Below, in pieces: positions 16,878 through 25,002 of a stretch of DNA of 64,000 bases; position 1 is the stretch's first letter, and each line of letters starts with the position of its first letter. The DNA comes from Oxalobacteraceae bacterium UBA4003 (GTDB taxonomy: Bacteria; Pseudomonadota; Gammaproteobacteria; Burkholderiales; Burkholderiaceae_D), in the NCBI GenBank assembly GCA_002384815.1, contig DGBN01000029.1:1-64000 (forward strand), read 5' to 3'. The notes beneath the pieces are model-generated. The model did no database searches. It saw only the letters and a program-made list of their open reading frames with translations, and was not told the origin of the DNA. A program made the translations under genes and the position numbers.

Positions 16878-17213
16878 ATGAAAAAATTAATAACGCTTTG
16901 TGGTTTGGCAACAGTCCTGACGCTGACTGGAACGAGCGCCATCGCTGGCGGTGTGAACTGGTCGGTCAACATCGGCGTAGGTGGTTTTTATCCGCCACCG
17001 CCCATGTATTACGCACCGGCACCGCTCTACAACAACTATTCCAATTACTACGCGCCGCCTATCATTTACGGCAATACCGTACCGGTATATGAACCACCTC
17101 CCGTGTATTATTCGCCGGCACCGGTATTTGTCTACAGGGATAGGCAACGGCCGCACAATCATCGCCATGGCTATCATCGCGGACACCGTGAATATCGCGA
17201 TTATTCCCGCTGA
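16878..17213 (+). CDS. Small exported Tyr/Pro-rich protein
   Basis: A 111-residue protein with a cleavable signal peptide (MKKLITLCGL through TSAIAGG). The mature part is dominated by Tyr, Pro and Asn (PPPPMYYAPAP, NNYSNYYAPP), and the tail is rich in Arg, His and Tyr. It lacks recognised domains and is likely periplasmic or surface-exposed and disordered. It is convergent with a lipoprotein gene of similar composition across a shared terminator. Function is unknown. Confidence 0.7.
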   Translation: MKKLITLCGLATVLTLTGTSAIAGGVNWSVNIGVGGFYPPPPMYYAPAPLYNNYSNYYAPPIIYGNTVPVYEPPPVYYSPAPVFVYRDRQRPHNHRHGYHRGHREYRDYSR

Positions 17214-17235
17214 CTTTCATCTGCAATCGCATACA

Positions 17236-17266
17236 AAAATGGCTAGTCGAATCGACTAGCCATTTT
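17236..17266. terminator. Bidirectional terminator
   Basis: A 13-base-pair perfect stem (AAAATGGCTAGTC with GACTAGCCATTTT) and five-base loop between two convergent genes. Confidence 0.9.
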
Positions 17267-17285
17267 CATTTACGTCAGCTCAGTA

Positions 17286-17525
17286 CTATCTCCAGCCACG
17301 ACGGCCATGGTGACGTGGTCCATAGTGACGCGGACCGTAATACCCACGATGCGACCTGTACTGGAAGCCGAAATTGACTGTCGGCGCGACGTAGACAGCA
17401 GGAGGTGCCGCATACACTACCGAACCGCCATAAGCAGGTTGATCATAGTAGCCGGCGTTATACGGGACCACTGCGCAACCACCAAGGGCAGCCAATCCTG
17501 CCAACACAAGAACAAGGCGTTTCAT
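17286..17525 (-). CDS. Small Tyr/Gly-rich lipoprotein
   Basis: A 79-residue predicted lipoprotein. The start at 17525 gives a classic signal with lipobox (LAALGGC); the cysteine would be the acylated first residue. The mature part alternates Tyr, Pro, Ala and Val, then ends in an Arg/His/Tyr-rich tail (YGPRHYGPRHHGRRG). An upstream in-frame ATG at 17549 adds eight residues and is less suited to the signal. Its composition echoes the genes on both sides. Outer-membrane anchoring is inferred; function is unknown. Confidence 0.7.
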   Translation of the reverse strand: MKRLVLVLAGLAALGGCAVVPYNAGYYDQPAYGGSVVYAAPPAVYVAPTVNFGFQYRSHRGYYGPRHYGPRHHGRRGWR

Positions 17526-17721
17526 CGTGCCTGATGCTGATTTTTTCATTGCAACAGCCTTTCCCGGGATCACTGCTGAAGAGAGAAAACGCATCCCGCT
17601 GCGTTCAAACAAGTATTTCATTAGCCACTCTCTCTTCATCCTTCAGTACTGCACAATTGCGTAGTGACGCTATCGCTCCATGCAGAATATTTCTGTTGGC
17701 GCCAACACGCTGCGCCATTCT

Positions 17722-18144
17722 TTAGCGACGATATGGATAACGATCATAGCGTTCGTAATCTGCACGACGCACATCCTGTTGATAACGATCTCGGTAGTTA
17801 TTACTATTACGACCGGCATAGCCATCGCGGTAATACGGTCTTGCACGCACCGGGGCCGACTGATAATAAACAGGCTGCGGTTGATAATAGACTTGCGACT
17901 GGCGACGTCCGTAATAACGGTCGTCGTTACGTCCGGAAGCACTGGCGCCAACCACTGCACCCAGTACGCCGCCTATGATCGCCGCGTCCTGGCCGCCGAC
18001 ACTATTGCCGATAACAGCGCCGACTACTGCACCCAATGCCGTGTTGACACCACGATTATCCGCAAATGCAGTGGTCGATATTGCAGTTGTTGAAACTGCA
18101 GCTGTCGCCAGCAAGGCAATGCCTATCCATTTTTTGTGCAGCAT
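17722..18144 (-). CDS. Glycine-zipper exported protein
   Basis: A 140-residue protein with signal peptide (cleavage near AFADN). A glycine-zipper segment follows (residues about 35-70, pattern GAVVGAVIGNSVGG...GGVLGAVVGA) of the kind found in YmgG-like and outer-membrane-associated proteins. The C-terminal half is rich in Tyr, Arg and Gln. AAAGGAG lies seven bases before ATG 18144. It belongs with the two neighbouring small exported proteins of similar tail composition. Envelope localisation is likely; the precise role is unknown. Confidence 0.8.
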   Translation of the reverse strand: MLHKKWIGIALLATAAVSTTAISTTAFADNRGVNTALGAVVGAVIGNSVGGQDAAIIGGVLGAVVGASASGRNDDRYYGRRQSQVYYQPQPVYYQSAPVRARPYYRDGYAGRNSNNYRDRYQQDVRRADYERYDRYPYRR

Positions 18145-18413
18145 GATTGACTCCTTTTTCACCGTTGCGAAAACCAGATTTGGTTTCATGAATCACTACG
18201 GTATGGAATCACTATATAGATCGTGTACGCAAAATCCACGAGAGAAATAGTCTTTTACAATTGTAAAGAAGTATGAAGAGTTCACCTGCAGGAAGGCGGA
18301 TGAAAAACATTTAATACAGAATGAGTGCGTAATAATTTACGCTGAATTTTCCTGTTTCTTGCCAGGAAAACAATGGCGATCGCGGGCCGTATGAAGCGCA
18401 ATTTTACAGAAAA

Positions 18414-19676
18414 TTACTGCAGATTAACCTCGGAAACGATCTTCCATTGCTGGCCTTCCCTGGCCCAGTACTGACGTTTGCGTGTGATGTGCCTTCCCTT
18501 GCCGATCAAGGCTTCCTGAGTAAACGCGGCAACGATCAATTCCTTCTGATCCTTCTGGTCGGGATAGCGGAACAAGGTCACGTCGCGCAGTGCCACCTTG
18601 ATCTTGCGCGCACCCAAAGTCGATTGCTGTATTTTAGTCAGCCAGCCGGCCAGATTCTGCCCGCGTGCCGCCTTGAAACTGCGCGAGTAGTGTCGGCGCA
18701 AGCGATCCGGATCTGTACTTTCTATATCGAGGCGCCAGGCTTCCAGCATTTTGTTGGCATTGAGGCGATCGGTCTCCCATTTTTCCTTGCTGACGAATTT
18801 GAGATCGTCGCTGATGATGACAGGCGTATTGCCTATTTCCACCAATGCAGACAGTTCCTTCAAATCGGGATTCGTCAATACAACGCAACCGTCCGAAGAC
18901 AGGGGTGGGCGACTGTAGCTGTCCGACGGCGTGCCATGCAGCCAGATACCGGAGCCCCCCCGACCGTTGGCCTTGTCCCATTCATTCGGATAATTGATCG
19001 GCAAAGCGCCTGGCCCGTAGAATTCCGGCAGACGCGCACCATCCAGCCTGGCGGTAATGTAATACACGCCCAGCGGTGTCTTTTGATCACCTTCCTTGAA
19101 TTTGTCCACGCCCAGCTTGCCCTGGCTGACGTAGTAATCGCTGACCAGTTTCACCTGGTCTTGACTGCGTTCATACACATACAGACGCGAACGCTTGGCA
19201 TCGACCAGCAGCAATTTTTTCTGGTCGGCACGCATTTGCAGGAACACGCGCGGAATCATGTTCGGATCAGGGCGTTCACGCAGGGACTTCAAACGCACGA
19301 TCGCTTCAGCGCGCAGATTATTGAGTTTTTCAGCCGGCGCATTGGGTGCTGCGCCGAAGGTCTTGATTGCCTGAGTGTGCAACAACAGCAAATCGCCACG
19401 CACCAAATGGCCAAGCCGGAAGGTCGGGTAGGTAGCTACCAGCGCATCGGCTTTTGCCTGCGCATCACGCAGACGATTCGCTGCCAATGCCTTGTAGACA
19501 TCGATCAGCATGACTTCCGGGTCCAGCCGTGCTGGTATGCCGGGCTTGCTGCCGCTGGCAAAAGATGACAGCGGCAGCAAGCCCGTGCCGGCAATCAGCA
19601 AGCCGAAGGATGCTGCACTTGCCCAACGTCCGATGCGACGTGCGATTAAGTGCAACTTTATTTGCAAACCGGCCAT
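18414..19676 (-). CDS. L,D-transpeptidase (YkuD domain) with NTF2-like tail
   Basis: A 420-residue exported protein with an N-terminal hydrophobic signal or anchor (about 20-42). A helical region resembling TPR spacers precedes a YkuD catalytic domain (about 150-290) and an NTF2-like C-terminal domain (about 310-420). The catalytic pair is H247 (IWLHGTP) and C264 (SSDGCVVL). Such enzymes crosslink peptidoglycan or attach proteins to it. Its ATG overlaps the stop of the TPR gene (ATGA at 19676), so translation is coupled. The C-terminal domain resembles that of the partner, which suggests the two act together in the periplasm. Confidence 0.87.
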   Translation of the reverse strand: MAGLQIKLHLIARRIGRWASAASFGLLIAGTGLLPLSSFASGSKPGIPARLDPEVMLIDVYKALAANRLRDAQAKADALVATYPTFRLGHLVRGDLLLLHTQAIKTFGAAPNAPAEKLNNLRAEAIVRLKSLRERPDPNMIPRVFLQMRADQKKLLLVDAKRSRLYVYERSQDQVKLVSDYYVSQGKLGVDKFKEGDQKTPLGVYYITARLDGARLPEFYGPGALPINYPNEWDKANGRGGSGIWLHGTPSDSYSRPPLSSDGCVVLTNPDLKELSALVEIGNTPVIISDDLKFVSKEKWETDRLNANKMLEAWRLDIESTDPDRLRRHYSRSFKAARGQNLAGWLTKIQQSTLGARKIKVALRDVTLFRYPDQKDQKELIVAAFTQEALIGKGRHITRKRQYWAREGQQWKIVSEVNLQ

Positions 19677-20818
19677 CAGCTACCCACACGCTCCTGCTTG
19701 ATGTGCCATTTCCCGGATTGCCTGATCATCACCAATATTTTGCGGCTATTCGCCCTGAGGCGATCGGAATCATAAATCTGGCGAAATTTCACCGTCGCAG
19801 TATTACCGTTCAAACTGACTTGTGGTGTTTCTATTTTTACACTGATACGCGCCTTGTCTTCGATACGGGCGCGACGCTCATCCGCCCACGTCTTGCGCGA
19901 TTGTCCCGCCGGCAAATCGAAATTACTGGCGTAGGCATTCAGATAGCCCTTCACGTCACGCGCACTCCAGGCTCTGGCCCAAGTATTTACCGCATTCATT
20001 ACTTGATCGCGTTCGGCAGCCTGGGCGGCATTGGCTTTGGCCTGCGCTTCACGCTTGGCTTCGGCCTCCAGTTTTTGCGCCTGTTTTTGTGCGGCCTTCG
20101 GGTCAGGTTTCGCTTCTGCTTTTATCTCAGGCTTGACTGCCGGTTTCACTTCAACCTTCGGCACTTCCTTGACTACCGGTTTTTGTTCGACTCTAGGCTC
20201 CGGCTTTGTCTCGACTTTGACCGGTGCCGATGGCGCAGCAGCAACCACTGCCACTTTCGGATTTGTGCCACCGTTTGTATTACCAACCAAGGTGCGCACC
20301 ATCGTCAATTTGGATTTGGCACCTGTATTGTTATTGTCCAGCTGCAGTGCCTTGTCATAGGCCTGACTGGCCAACTTTGCATGCACATCGCCCAGGTTTT
20401 CGTAAGCAGTAGCGTAAGTTGGATTGGTACGTATCGCCATATCCAGCGCAGCGCGCGCTTTTTCATACTGGCCACTGGATGCATACAGCACTGCCAGATT
20501 ATTGTAGGGTTCCGGCAGAGTTGGATAATCGTCCGTCAATTTGCTGAAAATCGCGATCGCTTCAGCGGATTTATTCTGTTCCGTCAGAATCACGCCTTTC
20601 AGGAAACGCATTTGTGCATCACGCGGATTCCTGTTCAGGAATACATCGGCTTTCGCCAGCGCTGCACCATGCTGCCCGGCACGCAGCAATTGCGAAACAT
20701 CGGAAAGCTCATCGGCCATGACAGGAAAAGCGCACAAGCCTGCCAGAGACAGAATCAAGGCCCGGCTCCACACGCAACGTAAGCCTGAATTGAAGGTGCG
20801 ACGTGACGCAAAGAACAT
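19676..20818 (-). CDS. Periplasmic TPR protein with NTF2-like domain
   Basis: A 380-residue protein. A signal peptide (about residues 20-36, ending VMADE) precedes three to four TPR-like repeats (about 45-160), a Lys/Pro/Glu/Ala-rich linker (about 185-265) likely to be extended, and an NTF2-like Cds6-type C-terminal domain (about 280-380). AAGGAA lies six bases before ATG 20818; a longer reading from 20965 is rejected. It is the first gene of a two-gene operon with the L,D-transpeptidase and could present substrates or position that enzyme at the wall. Confidence 0.8.
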   Translation of the reverse strand: MFFASRRTFNSGLRCVWSRALILSLAGLCAFPVMADELSDVSQLLRAGQHGAALAKADVFLNRNPRDAQMRFLKGVILTEQNKSAEAIAIFSKLTDDYPTLPEPYNNLAVLYASSGQYEKARAALDMAIRTNPTYATAYENLGDVHAKLASQAYDKALQLDNNNTGAKSKLTMVRTLVGNTNGGTNPKVAVVAAAPSAPVKVETKPEPRVEQKPVVKEVPKVEVKPAVKPEIKAEAKPDPKAAQKQAQKLEAEAKREAQAKANAAQAAERDQVMNAVNTWARAWSARDVKGYLNAYASNFDLPAGQSRKTWADERRARIEDKARISVKIETPQVSLNGNTATVKFRQIYDSDRLRANSRKILVMIRQSGKWHIKQERVGS

Positions 20819-20939
20819 GGTTTTCCTTGTTATGGTGATGAGATAACTGCGCACAGCCGATATAGTACGACAAACAGCACGGCTTCCCCAACCGATTGCT
20901 GCATGGCGATGTGGCGGTACGACTACGTTTTTAAGGAGA

Positions 20940-21086
20940 TTGCACACGATATGGTCAGTGTCCACCCAAGGCGGGATTTTCCGGGATTATGCCGGCTACG
21001 GCAAGCAGATCGCTCATATTGAAATGACATTTCGACATGAGGACGCCCCCGAAAAGCACAAGGCTGTGCCCTGCAAGGAAAAGTGA
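20940..21086 (+). CDS. Possible 48-aa protein antisense-side of the operon gap
   Basis: An open frame of 48 codons ends at TGA 21084-21086, in a 280-base gap where both flanking genes are on the other strand. Third positions are GC-rich like real local genes, and the product reads as protein-like (GGIFRDYAGYGKQIAHIEMT). The start is unclear. AAGGAG is at 20934-20939 but only one base before TTG 20940, and GTG 20958 lies too far away. It could be a small gene or a remnant. Confidence 0.3.
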   Translation: MHTIWSVSTQGGIFRDYAGYGKQIAHIEMTFRHEDAPEKHKAVPCKEK

Positions 21087-21098
21087 CTGATTACTGAA

Positions 21099-24000
21099 TC
21101 ACCTTGCTTCAGGCACATGCACATCATTGGCACCGCCTGTCGGGGTGCTGGCTAGCGCATACGATATTTGCAGCGTCGCCGGTGCAGTCACGATTAACGA
21201 ACCTGATGAAACTGTGGCAATAGCTGTAGCCGGCTTGGCTGTATGCGGTGTGAACATATGCATTACGTCCGACTGCATATTCCAGCCTGCCACACCGACA
21301 AACAATGCCAGGCCTGCTGCAATCGATGTCCACATGCGGACTCCGGATCTGTTTTTACCCGATACCGAAACACCCGATTCGGCCAGCACGGCAGCAGCGC
21401 GCAGACGCCACTCTTCATGCTGTTCAGCACGATCGCTGATACGGGCCAGCAAATCACTGGCGATTTGTTCCGCTTCGACCTGTTCGACCTTCGATAATTC
21501 CAGCGCTGCTGAGGCAGCTTTTGCCTGTTCACCGGCAGCGCTCAAGGCTGCACGTTCTGCCGCCAGTTGCGCTTCCTGCATCGCTCTTGCTTCCGCAGCA
21601 GCAGCCAGGCGCTGTCTGGAAACTTCCGCCAACTCCAGTTCGGTGATGGCACATTGCTCCGCTTCGCTGCAAGCTTTTTGCTCGGCCTGCAGTTTTTCCT
21701 CAATCGCGTTCAAAGCAATTTCATTCGCCTCCAGACGCTGCTGTTCCAGCACTTGCTGCTCTTCCAGCAGTTGCAATGCGCGCTGCTCGGCAAACGCGCA
21801 TTGCTCTGCGACCTGCGCCAGCTCACGTGCTTCCAGCACCTTGCGTTCCACAGCTTCCATCACGATTCTTTGTGCTTCAGCTTGCTGCATTTCTGTTTCC
21901 AGCAATTCCTTTTCCGCACTGGAAGCGGCTTCTGTTGCGTGTCGCAATGCTTCCTGAGTCTTCGTTCTGTTACGCAGAATGTCGGCCTGCTCCTGCTCGG
22001 CGTGCGCCCTTTGTTCGGATGCCTGCAATGCTGCTTTTTCAGCTGCCATTTTTTCCTGTGTCGCCTGCAACATGAGGGCAGCCGCAGCAAGACGCTGCTG
22101 TTCGGCCTGCAGTTTTTCCTCGATCGCATTCATCGCCTTTCGCTCGATATCGGCGCGCGCACGCTCTACCCTGGCCAATTCGACCGCTTGTCCGGCCTTG
22201 ATCTGTGCAGTTTGCGCAGCCTGAGCTTGCAGTTCGGCGTGTTGTGTCGCAGCTTCCAGCATTTGCTTTTCCGCCTGCAGCATCACCTCGTTTGAAACGC
22301 GCGAGGCCTGATCAAGCTCGGCACGTGCCTGCCATATACCGGCCTGTTCCTGCTCTTGACGAATACGTGCTTCGGCTTCGGCACGTGCATTTTTCTCCGC
22401 CAGTAATTTTTGCTGAATCGTTTCCAGTGCTTTTTGTTCTGCAATGCAGCGCACACGTTCCGCCTGCGCCAGTTCGAGTGCTTCAGCGGCTCGCTGTTCA
22501 GAAGCCAGCGCATTGGCCTGTTGCAGCTCTGCCTTGACTCTGGTTTGCTCCAGCATCTGACGGGTGGCAATGCATTCAACTTCAGCTGCTTCACGAATTT
22601 TTCGCTCCGCCATTTCGCTTTCGCGCAGTAACTCCATTTGTTGCAGGTCGGCCTGTATCCGCGCGTCCGCTTCCGCTTTCGCGGCCGTTTCAATCCGGCA
22701 TTTTTCTTCCAGCGCCTGCAGGGCAATCTCTTCCGCCTCGGCATGTTCGCGCTGAACCCGTGTCAGTTCAACCATTTGGCGCACCTTCCCCAATGCCAGA
22801 TGGGCGGATTTTCTTTGCAATAAGGTCTTGGCTTTTGCCTGCGTCAGAATGTGCTGGTTGGCGACACATTCTGCTTCGCGCGCTGCATGCAATTCTTTAT
22901 CGGCCTGCTCTTGCGCTGCCAACAATGCAAAATTCTCTTCGTCCGCACGAGCACGCGCTTCAGCTGCTGCACGCGCAGCATTTTCTTTCACAATTCTTGC
23001 CTGCGTGGTTTGCATTTCCTTTTGTACAGCTTCGGCATGCTCACGCTCTGCCGCCAGTTTTTTCTGCGTAACGGCCAATGCGTTTTGTTCATCCTGCAAA
23101 CGTTGCGCCTGCACCTTGGCCAGTGCCACTGCTTCACGCGCTTGAGCCAATGCTGCTTCTGCAGCAGCGCGCTTCAGGTCGGCTTGCTCCCTGGTTTGTT
23201 CCAGCTTGAGCTTGAGCGCTGCATTTTCAGTTACTTCAGCAGACAAAGCTTTTTGCTCTGCTTCCTGCTGCAATTGCAAGAGCGCGACTTGTTCTTTGTT
23301 TACTTCAGCGCGAGCGTTAGCCGTGGCCGTAACAGTGGCTTCCAGCTGTTTCTTTTCCTGCAAGACAAGCAATGTGCGTTGTTCTGCTTCCAGGCGTGCG
23401 TGTTCTGCGTTCGCCAGATCAAGTGCTTCTTGCGCTTTTTGTGCAGCGATTTCAGCCATCTTCTCCTGCAAGGTTGCGCACTCTGCTGCCTTGTCGACTG
23501 CAAATCTTTCAGACACTGAACGCGCACTTGCCATTTCAGCCGCTGCGCGTTCCATCACGATACGTTGCTCCGCCAACTCCCTGGCGCGTTGTTCTTCTTC
23601 AGCGCGTACGCGTGCAGCAGCTTCTGCCTGTTGTTCTGCGATGGCGCGTTGGCGTGCTTCTTCTTCGCCGCGTGCTTCAACCGCGATACGGGCCCGTGCC
23701 TGCTCGTCAGCCTGATGCTCTGCTTCTACACGTGCAATTGCGGAAGTCTGTAATTGTTTTTCAACTTGAATGCGCGCCTCGGTTGCGATGCGAATGCGTT
23801 CTTCCGCCTCACGACGTGATTGGGCAGCTATCGCGGCAATGCTTTCAATATGTTCGCGACGCTCTGCAGCAGCGCGCATTTCAGTTTCTGCGTGCAGACG
23901 TGTCTGAATTGCTGCCAGCGCACTTTGTTCTGATTCGATGCGGGCTTGCGCCGTTGCGTGTTGCTCTTGCTCTGTAGCTTCCCGTGCCAGCGCATCTTCA

Positions 24001-24830
24001 CGGGCGCGCACTTCGGCCGGAACCCGACTCAGCATCGATGCGAGCGCCCTGGTGTCGGCTTCTTCGCGTTGCTGTGTCAGCAGCATCGCATCACGACGCG
24101 TATTGATCAGCGTTTGATTCGTTTCACTTGCTCTTTTTTCGCGACGTTCGTGTTCGCGCGCCAGGTCAGCCACCTGAGATTCAAGACGTGCACTTTCTTC
24201 TGCTTCCGCTTTTGCAGCTTCCGTCGCGATATGAATGGCACTGATGCGCTCTGCCATTTTCTGGCGTTTGCATTCTGTTTCGTGCACCAGTTTTTCAGCT
24301 GCTTCTGCTGCCTGCGCACTTAATTCGGTTTCTTCAGCGATTTGATCTATCGTGCGTTTACGTGCCAGTTGTTCTGCCTTGGCGCGACCAATGGCAATGA
24401 CGCCAAGCTGAGTATCGGCTTCTGTACGTGCGCGCAGTTCGGCAATTTCCTTGTTGACGGCGACGGTACGTGCTTCGCTGGCAGCACGTGCCTGGCGTTC
24501 CACTTCCAGACGGGCCCGGCTGGCAGCGATGGCTTCTTCAGCGGCTTTGGCGTTTCTGTTTGCTTCAGCAATGGCAGCAGCATCGGCTTGTGTGCGGTCT
24601 TCTGCGAGTGAGCGCGCGTGCGCTTCGGCGTAAGCACGATTTTCGGCAGTGACAGTCGCTTTTGCTTCGGCTTCCACGCGAGCGATGGCCTCACGAATCG
24701 CCTTCAGATCCATACCTGCTACGCGTGCGCCAGTCTTTGGCGCATCGATAACGGCATCTATGCAGTCGTCGTTTCCCGCATCGGCTGCTTGCAGAGTAAG
24801 GGGATTACGCAATGTCTGATTCGTGTCCAT
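21099..24830 (-). CDS. 1,243-aa coiled-coil protein with C-terminal membrane anchor
   Basis: An unusual protein with about 1,100 residues of nearly continuous Ala/Glu/Gln/Arg-rich heptads, no globular domain recognised, and only the first 40 residues non-coiled. A single transmembrane segment (about 1166-1185, WTSIAAGLALFVGVAG) follows, with a 58-residue Ala/Thr/Ser-rich tail probably in the periplasm. Within residues 470-1109 the repeat start (LELAxxExxR...ALxxIxxK type) recurs at 470, 568, 687, 785, 883 and 1002. The spacings are 98, 119, 98, 98 and 119 residues, all whole multiples of seven. AAAGGATC precedes ATG 24830. It lies downstream of two kinase genes on the same strand. A long cytoplasmic rod or scaffold at the inner membrane is inferred; there is no ATPase (SMC) head. 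Confidence 0.85.
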   Translation of the reverse strand: MDTNQTLRNPLTLQAADAGNDDCIDAVIDAPKTGARVAGMDLKAIREAIARVEAEAKATVTAENRAYAEAHARSLAEDRTQADAAAIAEANRNAKAAEEAIAASRARLEVERQARAASEARTVAVNKEIAELRARTEADTQLGVIAIGRAKAEQLARKRTIDQIAEETELSAQAAEAAEKLVHETECKRQKMAERISAIHIATEAAKAEAEESARLESQVADLAREHERREKRASETNQTLINTRRDAMLLTQQREEADTRALASMLSRVPAEVRAREDALAREATEQEQHATAQARIESEQSALAAIQTRLHAETEMRAAAERREHIESIAAIAAQSRREAEERIRIATEARIQVEKQLQTSAIARVEAEHQADEQARARIAVEARGEEEARQRAIAEQQAEAAARVRAEEEQRARELAEQRIVMERAAAEMASARSVSERFAVDKAAECATLQEKMAEIAAQKAQEALDLANAEHARLEAEQRTLLVLQEKKQLEATVTATANARAEVNKEQVALLQLQQEAEQKALSAEVTENAALKLKLEQTREQADLKRAAAEAALAQAREAVALAKVQAQRLQDEQNALAVTQKKLAAEREHAEAVQKEMQTTQARIVKENAARAAAEARARADEENFALLAAQEQADKELHAAREAECVANQHILTQAKAKTLLQRKSAHLALGKVRQMVELTRVQREHAEAEEIALQALEEKCRIETAAKAEADARIQADLQQMELLRESEMAERKIREAAEVECIATRQMLEQTRVKAELQQANALASEQRAAEALELAQAERVRCIAEQKALETIQQKLLAEKNARAEAEARIRQEQEQAGIWQARAELDQASRVSNEVMLQAEKQMLEAATQHAELQAQAAQTAQIKAGQAVELARVERARADIERKAMNAIEEKLQAEQQRLAAAALMLQATQEKMAAEKAALQASEQRAHAEQEQADILRNRTKTQEALRHATEAASSAEKELLETEMQQAEAQRIVMEAVERKVLEARELAQVAEQCAFAEQRALQLLEEQQVLEQQRLEANEIALNAIEEKLQAEQKACSEAEQCAITELELAEVSRQRLAAAAEARAMQEAQLAAERAALSAAGEQAKAASAALELSKVEQVEAEQIASDLLARISDRAEQHEEWRLRAAAVLAESGVSVSGKNRSGVRMWTSIAAGLALFVGVAGWNMQSDVMHMFTPHTAKPATAIATVSSGSLIVTAPATLQISYALASTPTGGANDVHVPEAR
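21503..23423 (-). repeat. Coding repeats, 98- and 119-codon periods
   Basis: The coiled-coil gene contains six to seven related units with period 294 or 357 bases. The two lengths differ by 63 bases (three heptads). Some units are still near-identical in DNA, for example the stretches around 21690 and 22110 coding for NAIEEKLQAEQ. This points to growth by internal duplication and possible length variation. Confidence 0.7.
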
Positions 24831-25002
24831 CGTGGATCCTTTTGAAGGTCAATTCCGCTCGCTTGCGCCAGTCGGAGTTTCTTAATAGGCATTATCGGGG
24901 GATGGGGTGACAATCAGGCTTGAAAAAGAGGGGGGAAATACGGCCATTTCCGCGATATGGCGCATCGCTACAGGCAGGCTAAAGTGCCGACCTAGGACGT
25001 TT

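Noticed and set aside
21503..23423. Tandem DNA repeats as CRISPR or satellite
   Set aside because: The repeats are in frame, diverged and inside one open gene, with no spacer pattern; they are coiled-coil coding repeats.
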